Shown: positions 1 to 8,691, counted from the stretch's first letter. The stretch: DNA of 64,000 nucleotides from Sphingobium sp052327305 (GCF_052327305.1 NZ_CP182486.1:2728001-2792000); one strand, 5' to 3'. A program made the numbers and translations. Notes: a model not told the origin generated them from the sequence alone.

Positions 1-79
1 TTGGCTGACTTTCCGTGTCGCCTAGCGAAGCGTGGGGGCGCTGTCCCGCAATTTTCTCAAGGTCGTTCGGCGCGTGCGC
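1..79. other. Window edge, no gene recognised
   Basis: The first 79 bases precede the stop codon of the flavin-dependent oxidoreductase on the minus strand. I see no tRNA, terminator or convincing coding sequence here; it may be part of an intergenic stretch that continues outside the window. Confidence 0.5.
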
Positions 80-1081
80 TCAGGCCGGCACCTGCGCCAG
101 CTCCGCAAACGCTTCCGCCGCTATGCTGAGCGAGCGCTTTCGGGCTTCGAAATCGAACATCGCGCAGGAGACGATAATTTCGTCCGCTTGCGTCCGCGCA
201 ATGAAGCGCGCGAGCCCCTCACGCACGACATTGCGCGTGCCGATGACGCTTGCCTGCAGCACATGCTCCAGCATGGTCAGCGCATTGTCCGGCAGGCTAT
301 CCTTATAGTAGGGCACGGGCGGCGGCAGTTTGCCGGGATTGCCAGTGCGCAGCGCCACGAAGCTCTGCTGCATCGAGGTTGCGAGAAGCTCGGCTTCATC
401 CTGAGTGTCTGCCGCGAAGACATTGAATGCGGCAGCGGCATAGGGCTCGCGGAGGCTCGCCGAGGGCCTGAAGTCCCGCCGGTAGAGATACAGCGCCTCA
501 TCGAGCGCATCCGGTGCGAAGTGCGATGCGAAAGCATAGGGCAGGCCCAGCGCGGCGGCGAGCTGCGCGCCGAACAGGCTTGAGCCCAATATCCACATTT
601 CGACCTGAGTGCCGCGCCCTGGCACGGCAATGATGCCGAGGTCCGGCTCGCCCGTGAAATGCGCGCGCAGCTCCGCCACGTTGCGCGGGAAGGCCTCCGC
701 CTCCTGCATGAGATCGCGCCGCATTGCGCGCGCGACCCGCTGATCCGAACCGGGCGCGCGACCCAGGCCCAGATCGACACGGCCGGGAAACAGCGCGTCG
801 AGTGTACCGAACTGCTCCGCAATGACGAGCGGGCTGTGATTGGGCAGCATGATGCCGCCCGAGCCGATGCGAATTTTGCGGGTCGCGCGCCCTGCTTCAG
901 CAATCACAAGCGCAGTCGCGGCGCCGGCTATCCCTTCCATGCCGTGATGCTCTGCCACCCAATAGCGATGATAGCCGAGCGACTCGGCATGGGCAGCGAG
1001 CGGGCCGACGCGGGCAATGGCGTCGGCAGGCGTCTCGCCCTGCGTGACGTTGACGAGATCGAGCAGGCTGAAGCGGGTCAT
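80..1081 (-). CDS. LLM-class flavin-dependent oxidoreductase (luciferase-like monooxygenase)
   Basis: A 333-residue protein of the bacterial luciferase-like superfamily, which uses reduced flavin (FMNH2 or F420) and folds as a TIM barrel. The N-terminus starts with the typical first strand (FSLLDLVNV), followed by YHRYWVAEHHG near residue 40, the IRIGSGGIMLPNHSPL segment near 75 and the GRVDLGLGRAPGSD segment near 105, all characteristic of the YhbW-like branch that often carries the label alkanal monooxygenase. I chose the ATG at 1081 because the longer frame upstream has no family similarity. The substrate cannot be told from sequence. It is transcribed away from ubiA, with a 325-bp divergent spacer between them. 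Confidence 0.85.
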   Translation of the reverse strand: MTRFSLLDLVNVTQGETPADAIARVGPLAAHAESLGYHRYWVAEHHGMEGIAGAATALVIAEAGRATRKIRIGSGGIMLPNHSPLVIAEQFGTLDALFPGRVDLGLGRAPGSDQRVARAMRRDLMQEAEAFPRNVAELRAHFTGEPDLGIIAVPGRGTQVEMWILGSSLFGAQLAAALGLPYAFASHFAPDALDEALYLYRRDFRPSASLREPYAAAAFNVFAADTQDEAELLATSMQQSFVALRTGNPGKLPPPVPYYKDSLPDNALTMLEHVLQASVIGTRNVVREGLARFIARTQADEIIVSCAMFDFEARKRSLSIAAEAFAELAQVPA

Positions 1082-1406
1082 ATCGGGGAAGTGGGGGTGT
1101 TCACCCGTCGTTGCAAGCCCGGCGCGCGCCCGCAGGGACACGTGAGGCAAGTGACTGAAATGAACAAATGAAGGGCGATCTGCGCAATCAGGGCGGTGCC
1201 TGACAAACGTGGTTAACATATTATTGCATTGTGCCTGAGGATGATATTTATTTGCCCTCAACCAGCCCGAAGACTCGGGCTTAAACTGACGGAATAAAAC
1301 AGTTTCCCCGAGCATGGGGGCTGCGGGGACGGCGTCGCTTGTCGGCGCCGTCTTCGGCTATGTGAGCCATATTGCGATTTTGTCCCAATGGGTCTCTAGA
1401 GACGCC
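1082..1406. promoter_or_regulatory. Divergent intergenic spacer with a small hairpin
   Basis: This 325-bp gap lies between two divergently transcribed genes and must hold promoters for both. A perfect 7-bp inverted repeat (AGCCCGA at 1264-1270, TCGGGCT at 1275-1281, loop AGAC) is the only obvious structure. It has no T-run on either strand, so it is a poor terminator and could be an operator or a leader hairpin. The reading frame of ubiA remains open upstream to 1314, but that part does not look like UbiA. Confidence 0.4.
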
Positions 1407-2318
1407 ATGACGTCGCCGCCGGTCGAGATTACACCTGATAGCCAGCATCGCGGACTCGTCGCTCGGCTGCCTGTGGGTTTGCGTCACTTTGCGCTGCTGG
1501 CGCGCTTCGACCGGCCAATCGGCTGGTGGCTCCTCTTCTGGCCGGGCGCCTGGGCTATCGCGCTTGCCGGAGGAATCCCAGACCGGTGGCCCATGCTGCT
1601 CTGGTTCCTGCTTGGATCCGTCGCCATGCGGGGCGCGGGATGCGTCTATAACGACATTGTCGATCGGGATCTCGATGCACGCGTTGCGCGAACGGCGAGC
1701 CGGCCCCTCGCCAGCGGCGCCGTCTCGCTGAAGGCTGCGTGGGCATGGCTGCTCGTCCTTTGCGCGATCGGCCTCATCGTGCTCCTGCAACTGCGCTGGG
1801 AGGCGCAGATCGTGGCGCTGAGCAGCCTAGCGCTGGTCGCGGCCTATCCCTTCATGAAGCGGATCACCGGCTGGCCGCAGGCGTGGCTGGGGCTGGTCTT
1901 CACCTGGGCTGCGCCGGTCGGGTGGGTGGAGATCACGGGCGGCATGAGCGCGGCGGGACTGCTGCTCTATGCCGGCGCGCTCTTCTGGTGCATTGGCTAT
2001 GATACCATTTATGCGCTGCAGGACCGCGAGGACGACGCGATGGTCGGCATCGGCTCCTCGGCGCGCACAATGGGAGCGCATGTGCGCGAGGGTGTCGCGC
2101 TCTGCTATGCCCTTGCGATTGCGCTATGGGCCGGAGCGATCTGGCAGACCCGCCCCGAAGGGATCGCGCTTGCGGCGCTGCTCCCGATCGCTGTGCATCT
2201 TGGCTGGCAGATTGGCACACTGAAGGAAGACGGCGCGGACCCGCTCGTCAAGTTCCGCTCCAACCGGTTTGCCGGGCTGCTGATGTTCGCGGCATGCCTG
2301 GTGGTGGGGGCGGGTTGA
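1407..2318 (+). CDS. ubiA: 4-hydroxybenzoate polyprenyltransferase
   Basis: A 303-residue integral membrane prenyltransferase that attaches the polyprenyl tail to 4-hydroxybenzoate in ubiquinone biosynthesis. The first Asp-rich motif is seen near residue 80 (NDIVDRDLDARVARTASRP) and the second near 195 (DTIYALQDREDD); these bind the Mg-pyrophosphate of the prenyl donor. About eight or nine hydrophobic helices surround them, and the RFDRPIGWWLLFWPGAWA stretch near residue 35 is typical of UbiA. The ATG at 1407 gives the family's usual length; an in-frame start at 1314 would add 31 unrelated residues. It is followed by a YqaA-type membrane protein on the same strand. Confidence 0.93.
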   Translation: MTSPPVEITPDSQHRGLVARLPVGLRHFALLARFDRPIGWWLLFWPGAWAIALAGGIPDRWPMLLWFLLGSVAMRGAGCVYNDIVDRDLDARVARTASRPLASGAVSLKAAWAWLLVLCAIGLIVLLQLRWEAQIVALSSLALVAAYPFMKRITGWPQAWLGLVFTWAAPVGWVEITGGMSAAGLLLYAGALFWCIGYDTIYALQDREDDAMVGIGSSARTMGAHVREGVALCYALAIALWAGAIWQTRPEGIALAALLPIAVHLGWQIGTLKEDGADPLVKFRSNRFAGLLMFAACLVVGAG

Positions 2319-2371
2319 CCGCCCATAAGGCGGCTGGCGCCTCTCCGATAAAGGAGCTATTGCGCCGCACA

Positions 2372-3013
2372 ATGCTGCACCGCCTCTATGCATGGACGCT
2401 GGCCAAGGCCGCGCATCGTCACGCCGAATGGTGGCTGATCGTCTTTTCTTTCCTAGAATCGAGCATCTTCCCGATCCCGCCGCATCCCCTGCTGGGGCTG
2501 ATGTGCCTTGCGAAGCCCGAGAAGGCGCTGCGCTACGGGATCGTTTGCACGCTGGCTTCCGTTTTGGGCGGGCTTGCGGGCTATGCGATCGGTCATTTCC
2601 TCTTCGCGACGCTCGGGCAATCGATCCTTTCGGCGCTGCACCTCACTGAAAGCTTCCCGAAGGCTGCCTGCTATCTGCGGGACTATGGCGCGGAGATCAT
2701 TCTGGTCAAAGGCGCGACGCCGATCCCGTTCAAGCTCATCACGCTGACCTCGGGCTTTATTGGGCTTTCGCTCTTCACCTTCATCTGGGCGAGCATCCTT
2801 TCGCGCGGCTTCCAGTTCGTCCTCGTCGGCGCGCTGTTCTGGAAGTTCGGAGCGCCCATCAAGCTGTTCATCGAACGCTATCTCGCTCTTCTTTCCATTG
2901 GCTTCGTAGTGCTTATCGTGGGCGGCGTGCTCGCGGCCGGCATGCTGACGGGTGGCCCTACGGCTGCTGACAAATGCTCAGGCGCGACCATGGCGACGAT
3001 CAGCAACCGATGA
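2372..3013 (+). CDS. YqaA/VTT-family inner membrane protein
   Basis: A 213-residue membrane protein of the YqaA family, related to DedA/SNARE-associated (VTT) proteins. Visible marks are the WWLIVFSFLESSIFPIPPHPLL segment near residue 20-40, with its re-entrant proline pattern, and the GAEIILVKGATPIPFKLITL segment near 105-125, which is the second re-entrant half. Four to five hydrophobic segments are predicted by eye. The role of YqaA is not settled; DedA relatives are linked to lipid carrier recycling and membrane homeostasis. The start is uncertain: an AAGGAG lies at 2351-2356, so a TTG at 2360 or the ATG at 2372 could be used. The stop overlaps the lnt start (ATGA at 3010), implying translational coupling. 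Confidence 0.8.
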   Translation: MLHRLYAWTLAKAAHRHAEWWLIVFSFLESSIFPIPPHPLLGLMCLAKPEKALRYGIVCTLASVLGGLAGYAIGHFLFATLGQSILSALHLTESFPKAACYLRDYGAEIILVKGATPIPFKLITLTSGFIGLSLFTFIWASILSRGFQFVLVGALFWKFGAPIKLFIERYLALLSIGFVVLIVGGVLAAGMLTGGPTAADKCSGATMATISNR

Positions 3014-4590
3014 GAAAAGCCGGGCAGCGGCTATGGGCAGCGGCCACGGCGCGGCCGGCGCTCACGCTGCTGATCGTCGGCGGCGTCTCCGCGACGGGCT
3101 TCGCGCCGCTGCGATTCTGGCCGTTGACGCTCATTGCCTATGCGCTGCTGCTGGCGCTGACGGCGAAGGCAAACACGCGGCGAGATGCCGCCATTCGCGG
3201 CTATGCGTTCGGCTATGGCCAGTTTGTCGTGGGGCTGAACTGGATCGCCCACGCCTTCAGCTATCAGGACTCGATGCCGCACTGGTTCGGCTATGGCGCG
3301 GTGTTGCTGCTCTCTGTCTATCTGGCGATTTTCCCGGCAGTCGCTGTGCTGCTGGCGTGGACGCTCGGGCGGTCCCGCCCAACAGCGTTGATTCTGGCGC
3401 TTGCGGGGAGCTGGGCGCTCACTGAATATCTGCGATCGAGCCTCTTTACCGGTTTTGCCTGGAACCCGCTGGGTGTCATCTGGGTGGGCACAGGCATCGA
3501 CCATGTTGCCCGACTTGTCGGGACTTACGGTCTGGGCATGGCGGCGGTGACAGCGGCGGGAGCTGTCTGGCTCTTCGCGATGGGGGAGCGCCGTCCTGCG
3601 ATAGCGCTGGCAATCAAACTGGCGGTGGTCGCGGGTATCGGCTGGATGCATGGCGCTACGTTGCGCGGTGAAGAGGGGCAATCCGTGGCGATCCGCGTCG
3701 TCCAGCCCAACATCAACCAGAACGAGAAGCAGGATCCGCAGCTGGAGTGGGAGAATTTCCAGCGGCTGGCTGCGTTGACCGGCGCCCCGACCGGGTCCGC
3801 GCGCCTCGTTTTCTGGCCCGAGGCGGCAGTGCCCGCGATCCTCGACATGGAGCCGGTCTGGCGGGCACGACTGGCCACGGTGCTGGGGCCGGACGACCTG
3901 TTGTTGCTGGGCGGCGACAAATATTATTTTGGTCCGGATCCTGAAAATCCTCACGCCGGACAAAGGCTGCGCGGCGCAAATAACAGCGTGTGGGTGCTGG
4001 ACGCGGCAGGGGCGCTGCGGGGCCGCTACGACAAGGCGCATCTGGTGCCTTATGGCGAATATCTGCCGATGCGCTCGCTGCTTTCCGCTATAGGACTTTC
4101 GCGGCTGGTGCCGGGCGATGTCGACTTCTGGCCGGGGCCGGGGCCGCGCACGCTCGATCTGCCGGCTGCGCCGGGCCGCCCCGCGCTGAACATGGGCGTG
4201 CAGATCTGCTACGAGATTATTTTCTCAGGTCAGGTAATCGACAGGGCGCACCGCCCCGACTTCCTCTTCAACCCGTCCAACGACGCGTGGTTTGGCAGTT
4301 GGGGGCCGCCCGAGCATCTGGCGCAGGCGCGGCTGCGCGCGATCGAAGAGGGAATACCGATCATCCGCTCGACACCGACAGGCATTTCCGCAGTCATCGA
4401 CGCGGACGGCGCGCTGCGCGGGTCAGTTGCACATCATGAGGCAGGCGCGATCACGGCGATACTGCCGGCAGCTCGGGCGCCTACGCTTTTCGCGCGGACC
4501 GGCAACATCCTCCCCATCGCGCTGGCGCTCGGATCGCTGCTCCTCGCCATTGCTATCGTGCGCGGCAGCGGCTACGGGAAGCGGACATAA
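3010..4590 (+). CDS. lnt: Apolipoprotein N-acyltransferase
   Basis: A 526-residue inner-membrane enzyme that adds the third acyl chain to the N-terminal diacylglyceryl-cysteine of lipoproteins. The N-terminal half holds about six to seven transmembrane helices (GVSATGFAPLRFWPLTL near residue 25). The periplasmic nitrilase domain carries all three catalytic residues: Glu in FWPEAAVPAIL (near 270), Lys in YDKAHLVPYGEYLP (near 345) and Cys in GVQICYEIIF (near 395). A final hydrophobic helix ends the protein. The ATG at 3010 overlaps the preceding stop as ATGA, which I take as the real start over an upstream in-frame ATG at 2974 that would overlap the previous gene by 40 nt. Confidence 0.95.
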   Translation: MRKAGQRLWAAATARPALTLLIVGGVSATGFAPLRFWPLTLIAYALLLALTAKANTRRDAAIRGYAFGYGQFVVGLNWIAHAFSYQDSMPHWFGYGAVLLLSVYLAIFPAVAVLLAWTLGRSRPTALILALAGSWALTEYLRSSLFTGFAWNPLGVIWVGTGIDHVARLVGTYGLGMAAVTAAGAVWLFAMGERRPAIALAIKLAVVAGIGWMHGATLRGEEGQSVAIRVVQPNINQNEKQDPQLEWENFQRLAALTGAPTGSARLVFWPEAAVPAILDMEPVWRARLATVLGPDDLLLLGGDKYYFGPDPENPHAGQRLRGANNSVWVLDAAGALRGRYDKAHLVPYGEYLPMRSLLSAIGLSRLVPGDVDFWPGPGPRTLDLPAAPGRPALNMGVQICYEIIFSGQVIDRAHRPDFLFNPSNDAWFGSWGPPEHLAQARLRAIEEGIPIIRSTPTGISAVIDADGALRGSVAHHEAGAITAILPAARAPTLFARTGNILPIALALGSLLLAIAIVRGSGYGKRT

Positions 4591-4669
4591 ACCTATCTTT
4601 ATATCGGCTTCCGCAACATCAGCGGTGCCCAATCCACCATGCAATGATTTGCAAAGGCACGGAGAACAT
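4591..4669 (+). promoter_or_regulatory. Structured metK leader, possible riboregulatory element
   Basis: The 79-nt stretch between lnt and metK contains two adjacent hairpins. The first is GGC(TT)CCGC, loop AACATCA, GCGG(T)GCC at 4606-4629. The second is TGCAA, loop TGAT, TTGCA at 4640-4653, ending seven bases before the GGAG ribosome binding site at 4661-4664. The loop bases ATCA (4618-4621) and TGAT (4645-4648) are perfectly complementary, so a kissing interaction is possible. Several SAM-sensing riboswitches are known upstream of metK in other bacteria, but this sequence does not clearly match SAM-II or the SAM/SAH class. The regulatory role is an inference from position and structure. Confidence 0.35.
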
Positions 4670-5881
4670 ATGCGCAGCGATTACCTCTTTACGTCGGAGA
4701 GCGTGTCCGAGGGGCACCCCGACAAGGTTTCCGACCAGATTTCCGACGCGATCGTCGACCTCTTCCTTTCCAAGGACCCCGAAGCGCGCATTGCGTGCGA
4801 GACGCTGACGACGACGCAGCTGGTGGTCCTGGCCGGCGAGATTCGTGGCCGTGGCATCATGGACACCGAGGGCAACTGGGCGCCGGGCGTGAAGGAAGAG
4901 GTCGAGAAGGCGGTGCGCGATACCGTGAAGCGGATCGGCTATGAGCAGGACGGCTTCCACTGGGAGACGCTGCGCTTCGAGAACAACCTCCATCCGCAGT
5001 CCGCGCACATTGCGCAGGGCGTGGACGCCAGCGGCAATAAGGACGAAGGCGCGGGCGACCAGGGCATCATGTTCGGCTTCGCTTGCGACGAGACGCCCGA
5101 CCTCATGCCCGCGACGCTGGACTACAGCCACAAGATCCTCGAACAGATGGCCGCCGACCGCCACTCCGGTGCCGCGCCGTTCCTCGAGCCCGACACCAAG
5201 AGCCAGGTGACGCTGCGCTTCGCGAACGGCAAGCCGGTCGCCGCGACGGCAATCGTCGTCTCCACTCAGCACGCCAAGGGCTATGACGCGGGCGAGAAGG
5301 AAGCCGAACTCCACGCCTATGTGAAGGGCGTGATTGCGAAGGTTCTGCCTGCCGAGCTGCTCTCCGACGAGACCGTCTATCACATCAACCCGACCGGCAG
5401 CTTCGAGATCGGCGGACCGGACGGCGACGCGGGCCTCACTGGCCGCAAGATCATCGTCGACACTTATGGCGGCGCAGCGCCGCATGGCGGCGGCGCGTTC
5501 TCGGGCAAGGACCCGACCAAGGTTGACCGCTCGGCGGCGTACATCACGCGCTATCTCGCCAAGAACATCGTGGCGGCGGGCCTCGCCAAGCGCTGCACGA
5601 TCCAGCTTGCCTATGCGATCGGCGTTGCCAAGCCGCTGTCACTCTATGTCGATACCCACGGCACCGGCACGGTGGACGATGCGGCAATCGAGGCGGCCAT
5701 CGGTAAAATCGAGAAGCTGGGCGGCATGACCCCGCGCGGCATCCGCACACATCTGGGCCTAAACAAGCCGATCTACGCGAAGACCGCGGCTTATGGTCAC
5801 TTCGGTCGCAAGGCTGAGGGCGATTTCTTCCCCTGGGAGCGCACCGATCTGGTTGAGGATCTCAAGGCGGCGCTGGCCTGA
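4670..5881 (+). CDS. metK: S-adenosylmethionine synthetase
   Basis: A 403-residue methionine adenosyltransferase that makes SAM from methionine and ATP in the cytoplasm. It opens with the signature TSESVSEGHPDKVSDQISDA near residues 8-27, continues with the GAGDQGIMFGFACDET motif near 125-140, and has the glycine-rich loop GGAAPHGGGAFSGKDPTKVDRS near residues 265-290, which closes the active site. The ATG at 4670 follows a GGAG at 4661 with 5-nt spacing. The gene lies 79 nt downstream of lnt on the same strand; the leader between them is structured and may carry its own control. An inverted repeat (GACCCG at 5940, CGGGTC at 5962) follows the gene but lacks a T-run. Confidence 0.97.
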   Translation: MRSDYLFTSESVSEGHPDKVSDQISDAIVDLFLSKDPEARIACETLTTTQLVVLAGEIRGRGIMDTEGNWAPGVKEEVEKAVRDTVKRIGYEQDGFHWETLRFENNLHPQSAHIAQGVDASGNKDEGAGDQGIMFGFACDETPDLMPATLDYSHKILEQMAADRHSGAAPFLEPDTKSQVTLRFANGKPVAATAIVVSTQHAKGYDAGEKEAELHAYVKGVIAKVLPAELLSDETVYHINPTGSFEIGGPDGDAGLTGRKIIVDTYGGAAPHGGGAFSGKDPTKVDRSAAYITRYLAKNIVAAGLAKRCTIQLAYAIGVAKPLSLYVDTHGTGTVDDAAIEAAIGKIEKLGGMTPRGIRTHLGLNKPIYAKTAAYGHFGRKAEGDFFPWERTDLVEDLKAALA

Positions 5882-6107
5882 GGGTTGGCATTCAGTTGGC
5901 GGGCTGCAAATGTCGGTTTCCCGTGCGTCCAGTGCTCACGACCCGAAAGGTCGCTGCGCTCCGGGTCACACGTTAAACTACCATTTTCGCTGCACCATCT
6001 CCTGAATATCGATCCGACCTAATGCGAAAGATCAGGATGGGGCGGGGGGAAACCTTCGCCCTTTTTGTTTTAAGAATTTGCAGTCGCACATGGGGGAGTG
6101 TGAACCG
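5882..6107 (+). other. Intergenic spacer after metK
   Basis: No gene is recognised in these 226 bases. A 6-bp inverted repeat GACCCG (5940-5945) / CGGGTC (5962-5967) brackets 16 bases and could form a weak hairpin at the end of the metK transcript. From about 6050 onward the base composition becomes AT-richer, marking the edge of the patch that holds the broken zinc-motif gene. Confidence 0.4.
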
Positions 6108-6894
6108 ATGGGAAAACCAGCATTCAAGAGAGGGAAGCGTTCGTGTTGTTTCTGCGGAGGTTCCAACCTCAGCAAAGAACACGTCTGGCCCAAATGGGCA
6201 GCGCCGCTATTGCCAGAGGGCTTGGACCATGTCCGGTCAAAGCTGGAAGGATTTAACAACCCCGTCGTCAAAGATCGTTGGAAACGCCAAGGGGCTCCCA
6301 AAACTATCCGCATCCACGCTGTTTGTGAGTCTTGCAGCAATGGTTGGATGGCAGGCATGGAAGAAGTGGTACGACCGTGGCTCCAACCTATTTTGGAGCG
6401 TCGCTCCATAGATCTCAGCACCGAAGCACAGTCTCTGTTAGCTCAATACTTTGTTTAAAGGCCATGGTGGCTGATCAAAGTAGAGTAGGAGAGAACGTAT
6501 TCTCCAAATGTGAACGAGAAGCTTTTTTAAAGATCGGAGTATCCCAGAGGGGACATTGATTGCCTTTTACCGTTATAACTATAATCCAGACCCGATCGTT
6601 GCTCAGTATAACAAAGAGATTGCGGGCGTCTTGCTCGTCGAAGAAGATGGAGAAATGGAACGAAAGGGTATCGCAAATATCACTTTCCGTTTCGGGGATT
6701 TATTTGTCCAAGTTTTGCTAACTCGCCAACCCGAAAATACCCTAAGAGGCTTGCCGGGCTACGCCTTCAATATTCATCCCTCGGCTAACCATTTGCTACG
6801 TTGGCCTCCACTTTTGCGCTTGGACGTCAGCAATGCGAATATGCTTCAACATCTTCTCGAGGCAACAGCCCGATCTCGTGGACTGATCAAGTGA
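6108..6894 (+). pseudogene. Frame-broken CxxC/HNH-like zinc-motif protein
   Basis: Read through three frames, this stretch encodes one protein of about 260 residues. The N-terminal part (ATG at 6108, good SD GGGGGAG) has CCFCGG, KEHVWPKW and, near residue 75, HAVCESCSNGWM, the layout of HNH-like proteins with two CxxC knuckles. It stops at 6458. The next frame continues with LKAMVADQ and a further 25 residues to about 6540, and the third frame carries on from IPEGTLIAFYRY to a stop at 6894. Both frame changes fit single-base losses. The DNA is clearly AT-richer than its neighbours, suggesting acquisition by transfer. Function is unknown; the breaks could also be assembly errors. Confidence 0.65.
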
Positions 6895-7188
6895 ATCTCA
6901 TTTGCTGCAAATCTTGGAATTCAGCCGTAGCGCGTCATGTAGCGGCCTTGCCTTCTTACTCGCAGCGACCACTGTATCCCACTCTGCCCGCGTGATCGCG
7001 GGACCGGGCCAGACGACCTTCGCGAAGGGCTATTCGGTTCGCGCACGATTTTTACTCACTGGTAATCCTTTAGGTCGAAGCCGGCAGCGTAGCAGCTTCC
7101 CAAGCGCACATTACACGCAGCGACGTTAAGAGTGTTCGGCCGCGTGTCTGCGTACCCCGCTGTAGCACATAACGCCCCGGCATCGGCC
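6895..7188. other. Intergenic region without recognised gene
   Basis: These 294 bases follow the broken zinc-motif gene and precede the convergent small gene on the minus strand. I see short open frames on both strands but none with a ribosome binding site and family-like sequence. It may hold decayed coding sequence from the same acquired segment. Confidence 0.4.
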
Positions 7189-7485
7189 TCAGGGTGCGGA
7201 AGACACGACCCAGTATAGCAGGAACGGCACGGCGATCAGCATGGTCATCCGCAGAGCGTCGAGATCGACCCGCTGTGCCTGGGCGGCGCGCGCGGGGCGG
7301 GCCGGGCGTCCATCCGGATGCTGCGCCTCGACATGGAGGCGAAAGCGATGCGAGAAGAAGCCTTCCGGCCGCATGACCAGCAGAGGTTCGCGCATCGGCT
7401 CGGGCGCCGGCTTTGGTCGGGGTGGGGTGACAGGCTGCGGTCGGCGGGCAACCGCCGGGAAGGGAATGACTGACATTTGGAGCAT
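7189..7485 (-). CDS. Hypothetical proline-rich protein with C-terminal membrane helix
   Basis: A 98-residue predicted protein of unknown function. The N-terminal half is rich in proline and arginine (VARRPQPVTPPRPKPAPEP), and the last 20 residues form one hydrophobic helix (MTMLIAVPFLLYWVVSS), so it would be a tail-anchored or single-pass protein. A second ATG at 7476 would shorten it by three residues. No ribosome binding site is strong. The intact frame and the membrane helix argue for a real gene, but I do not recognise the family. Confidence 0.45.
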   Translation of the reverse strand: MLQMSVIPFPAVARRPQPVTPPRPKPAPEPMREPLLVMRPEGFFSHRFRLHVEAQHPDGRPARPARAAQAQRVDLDALRMTMLIAVPFLLYWVVSSAP

Positions 7486-7749
7486 CCGCTTGTTCGAGAA
7501 GTCGGCGCGCGCGGGGCGCTTACCGACAGATCAGATCGAGCAAATCCCGAACCCGGTCGGCTCACCGCCGAGTCCGGGGCTAGAGTCGCGCGGCGAGTTG
7601 GCCGGCGTGCGCGCGGAAGCGCTGAAATGTCGCGGGAGCGGACATGCCCTATAGATGGCAAGGGCCGGAACGGGCGTCAAGCCTGCGATGATCGCCCGGT
7701 TGATCCATGATAGGCTGCGCGCAGCTTTGCGAGTCGGGGGAGGGGGCGG
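7486..7749. other. Divergent spacer upstream of the secreted protein gene
   Basis: A 264-bp spacer between divergent genes. It ends in a purine-rich tract, GGGGGAGGGGG, just before the start at 7750, which serves as a strong ribosome binding site. No other feature is recognised. Confidence 0.4.
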
Positions 7750-8691
7750 ATGGCGAAACGGACGTTAGCTCTGGGGATGAGCGCGAGCGCGATGCTCCTC
7801 CAGATAGCCGCGCACGCTCAGGTCCAGCCGGAAAGGCAGGTGACCCCGCAGATGAGCCGAACCGAAGCCATGGCGCTTTATGCCGCAGGCGGGTTCCCGA
7901 TCAGCGCCGACGGCAAGAGCCCCAAAAATCGCTGCGGCAAGCCAGCGAACCCGCGCATCATCTTCATCGACATCAATGGCGACAAGGTGAAGGACGCCCT
8001 TTTCACGGATGGCGACACGGGTGGCTGCTACGGCCCGGACCGGCGCTATTTCTCGCTTGCGGTGAAGGAGGGCGCGAAGTGGCGCGGCATCGGGGGCTGG
8101 ACAGGGACGGCGCAGGCAGTGGGCAGCGACAAAGGCGGTTGGCTCAGCATCGTGTGGACAAGCAACGGCAAGAGCAAGCCGCTCGCCTATAATGGCACAA
8201 GCTATTCCACCGAAGTCGCGGCTCCGCCACCGCCCGGACCGGGCGTGACGCGACCAGTGCCCGCAGGCGCCGCCCGCGACACGGCGATCTTTACGGCCGC
8301 CGGCTTCAAGAAAACCAAGCGCGGCTGGGAGAGCGGCTGTGACGATCCGAGCGTGGGCTCGGTCTATGAGCCCGGCACGATCGACCAGATAAAGGATCTC
8401 AACGGGGACGGCTATCCGGATGCCGTCGTCATTGAGGGCGGAAGTTACTGCTATGGCAATACCGGGCAGAGCTTCACGATCGTCTCTCAGCAGGCGAACG
8501 GGAGTTGGAAGAAGCTCTACATGTCCGTGGGCATTCCCGAGTTCCTGGCCACCAAGGGCGTGAGCGGATGGCCGGACATTTCCATCGGCGGGCCGGGCTT
8601 CTGCTTTCCAGTGAGGCGCTGGAACGGGCGCGACTACATCGATAATCGCTGGGCCTATGAAGGGAAGCCGTGCCGGCCACCCGCGATGTGA
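7750..8691 (+). CDS. Secreted protein with two FG-GAP/VCBS-like calcium-type repeats
   Basis: A 313-residue exported protein of unknown function. A signal peptide covers about residues 1-24, with cleavage likely after AAHA. Two halves of similar build follow, each starting with a TAAGF/YAAGGF-like helix and carrying a DxNGDxxxD element: FIDINGDKVKDALF near residue 75 and IKDLNGDGYPDAVVIEGGSYCYG near 215. Each of these is followed by a Cys-Tyr-Gly, and paired cysteines suggest disulfides. A proline-rich linker (AAPPPPGPG) joins the halves. The DxNGDxxxD pattern resembles calcium-binding loops of FG-GAP repeats. Start at 7750 is backed by a very strong Shine-Dalgarno sequence. Confidence 0.75.
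   Translation: MAKRTLALGMSASAMLLQIAAHAQVQPERQVTPQMSRTEAMALYAAGGFPISADGKSPKNRCGKPANPRIIFIDINGDKVKDALFTDGDTGGCYGPDRRYFSLAVKEGAKWRGIGGWTGTAQAVGSDKGGWLSIVWTSNGKSKPLAYNGTSYSTEVAAPPPPGPGVTRPVPAGAARDTAIFTAAGFKKTKRGWESGCDDPSVGSVYEPGTIDQIKDLNGDGYPDAVVIEGGSYCYGNTGQSFTIVSQQANGSWKKLYMSVGIPEFLATKGVSGWPDISIGGPGFCFPVRRWNGRDYIDNRWAYEGKPCRPPAM

Noticed and set aside
1281..1790. Minus-strand frame upstream of the LLM oxidoreductase
   Set aside because: It overlaps ubiA, has no ribosome binding site and a low-complexity charged product.
5980..6016. Similarity of the ACCATTTTCG-containing stretch to the one near 12538-12570, as a possible dispersed repeat
   Set aside because: Only about ten bases match well; the rest is loose, so two copies are not enough to call a repeat family.
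6902..7129. Small open frame after the broken zinc-motif gene
   Set aside because: No ribosome binding site, no family-like sequence, and a minus-strand reading is equally likely; probably decayed DNA.
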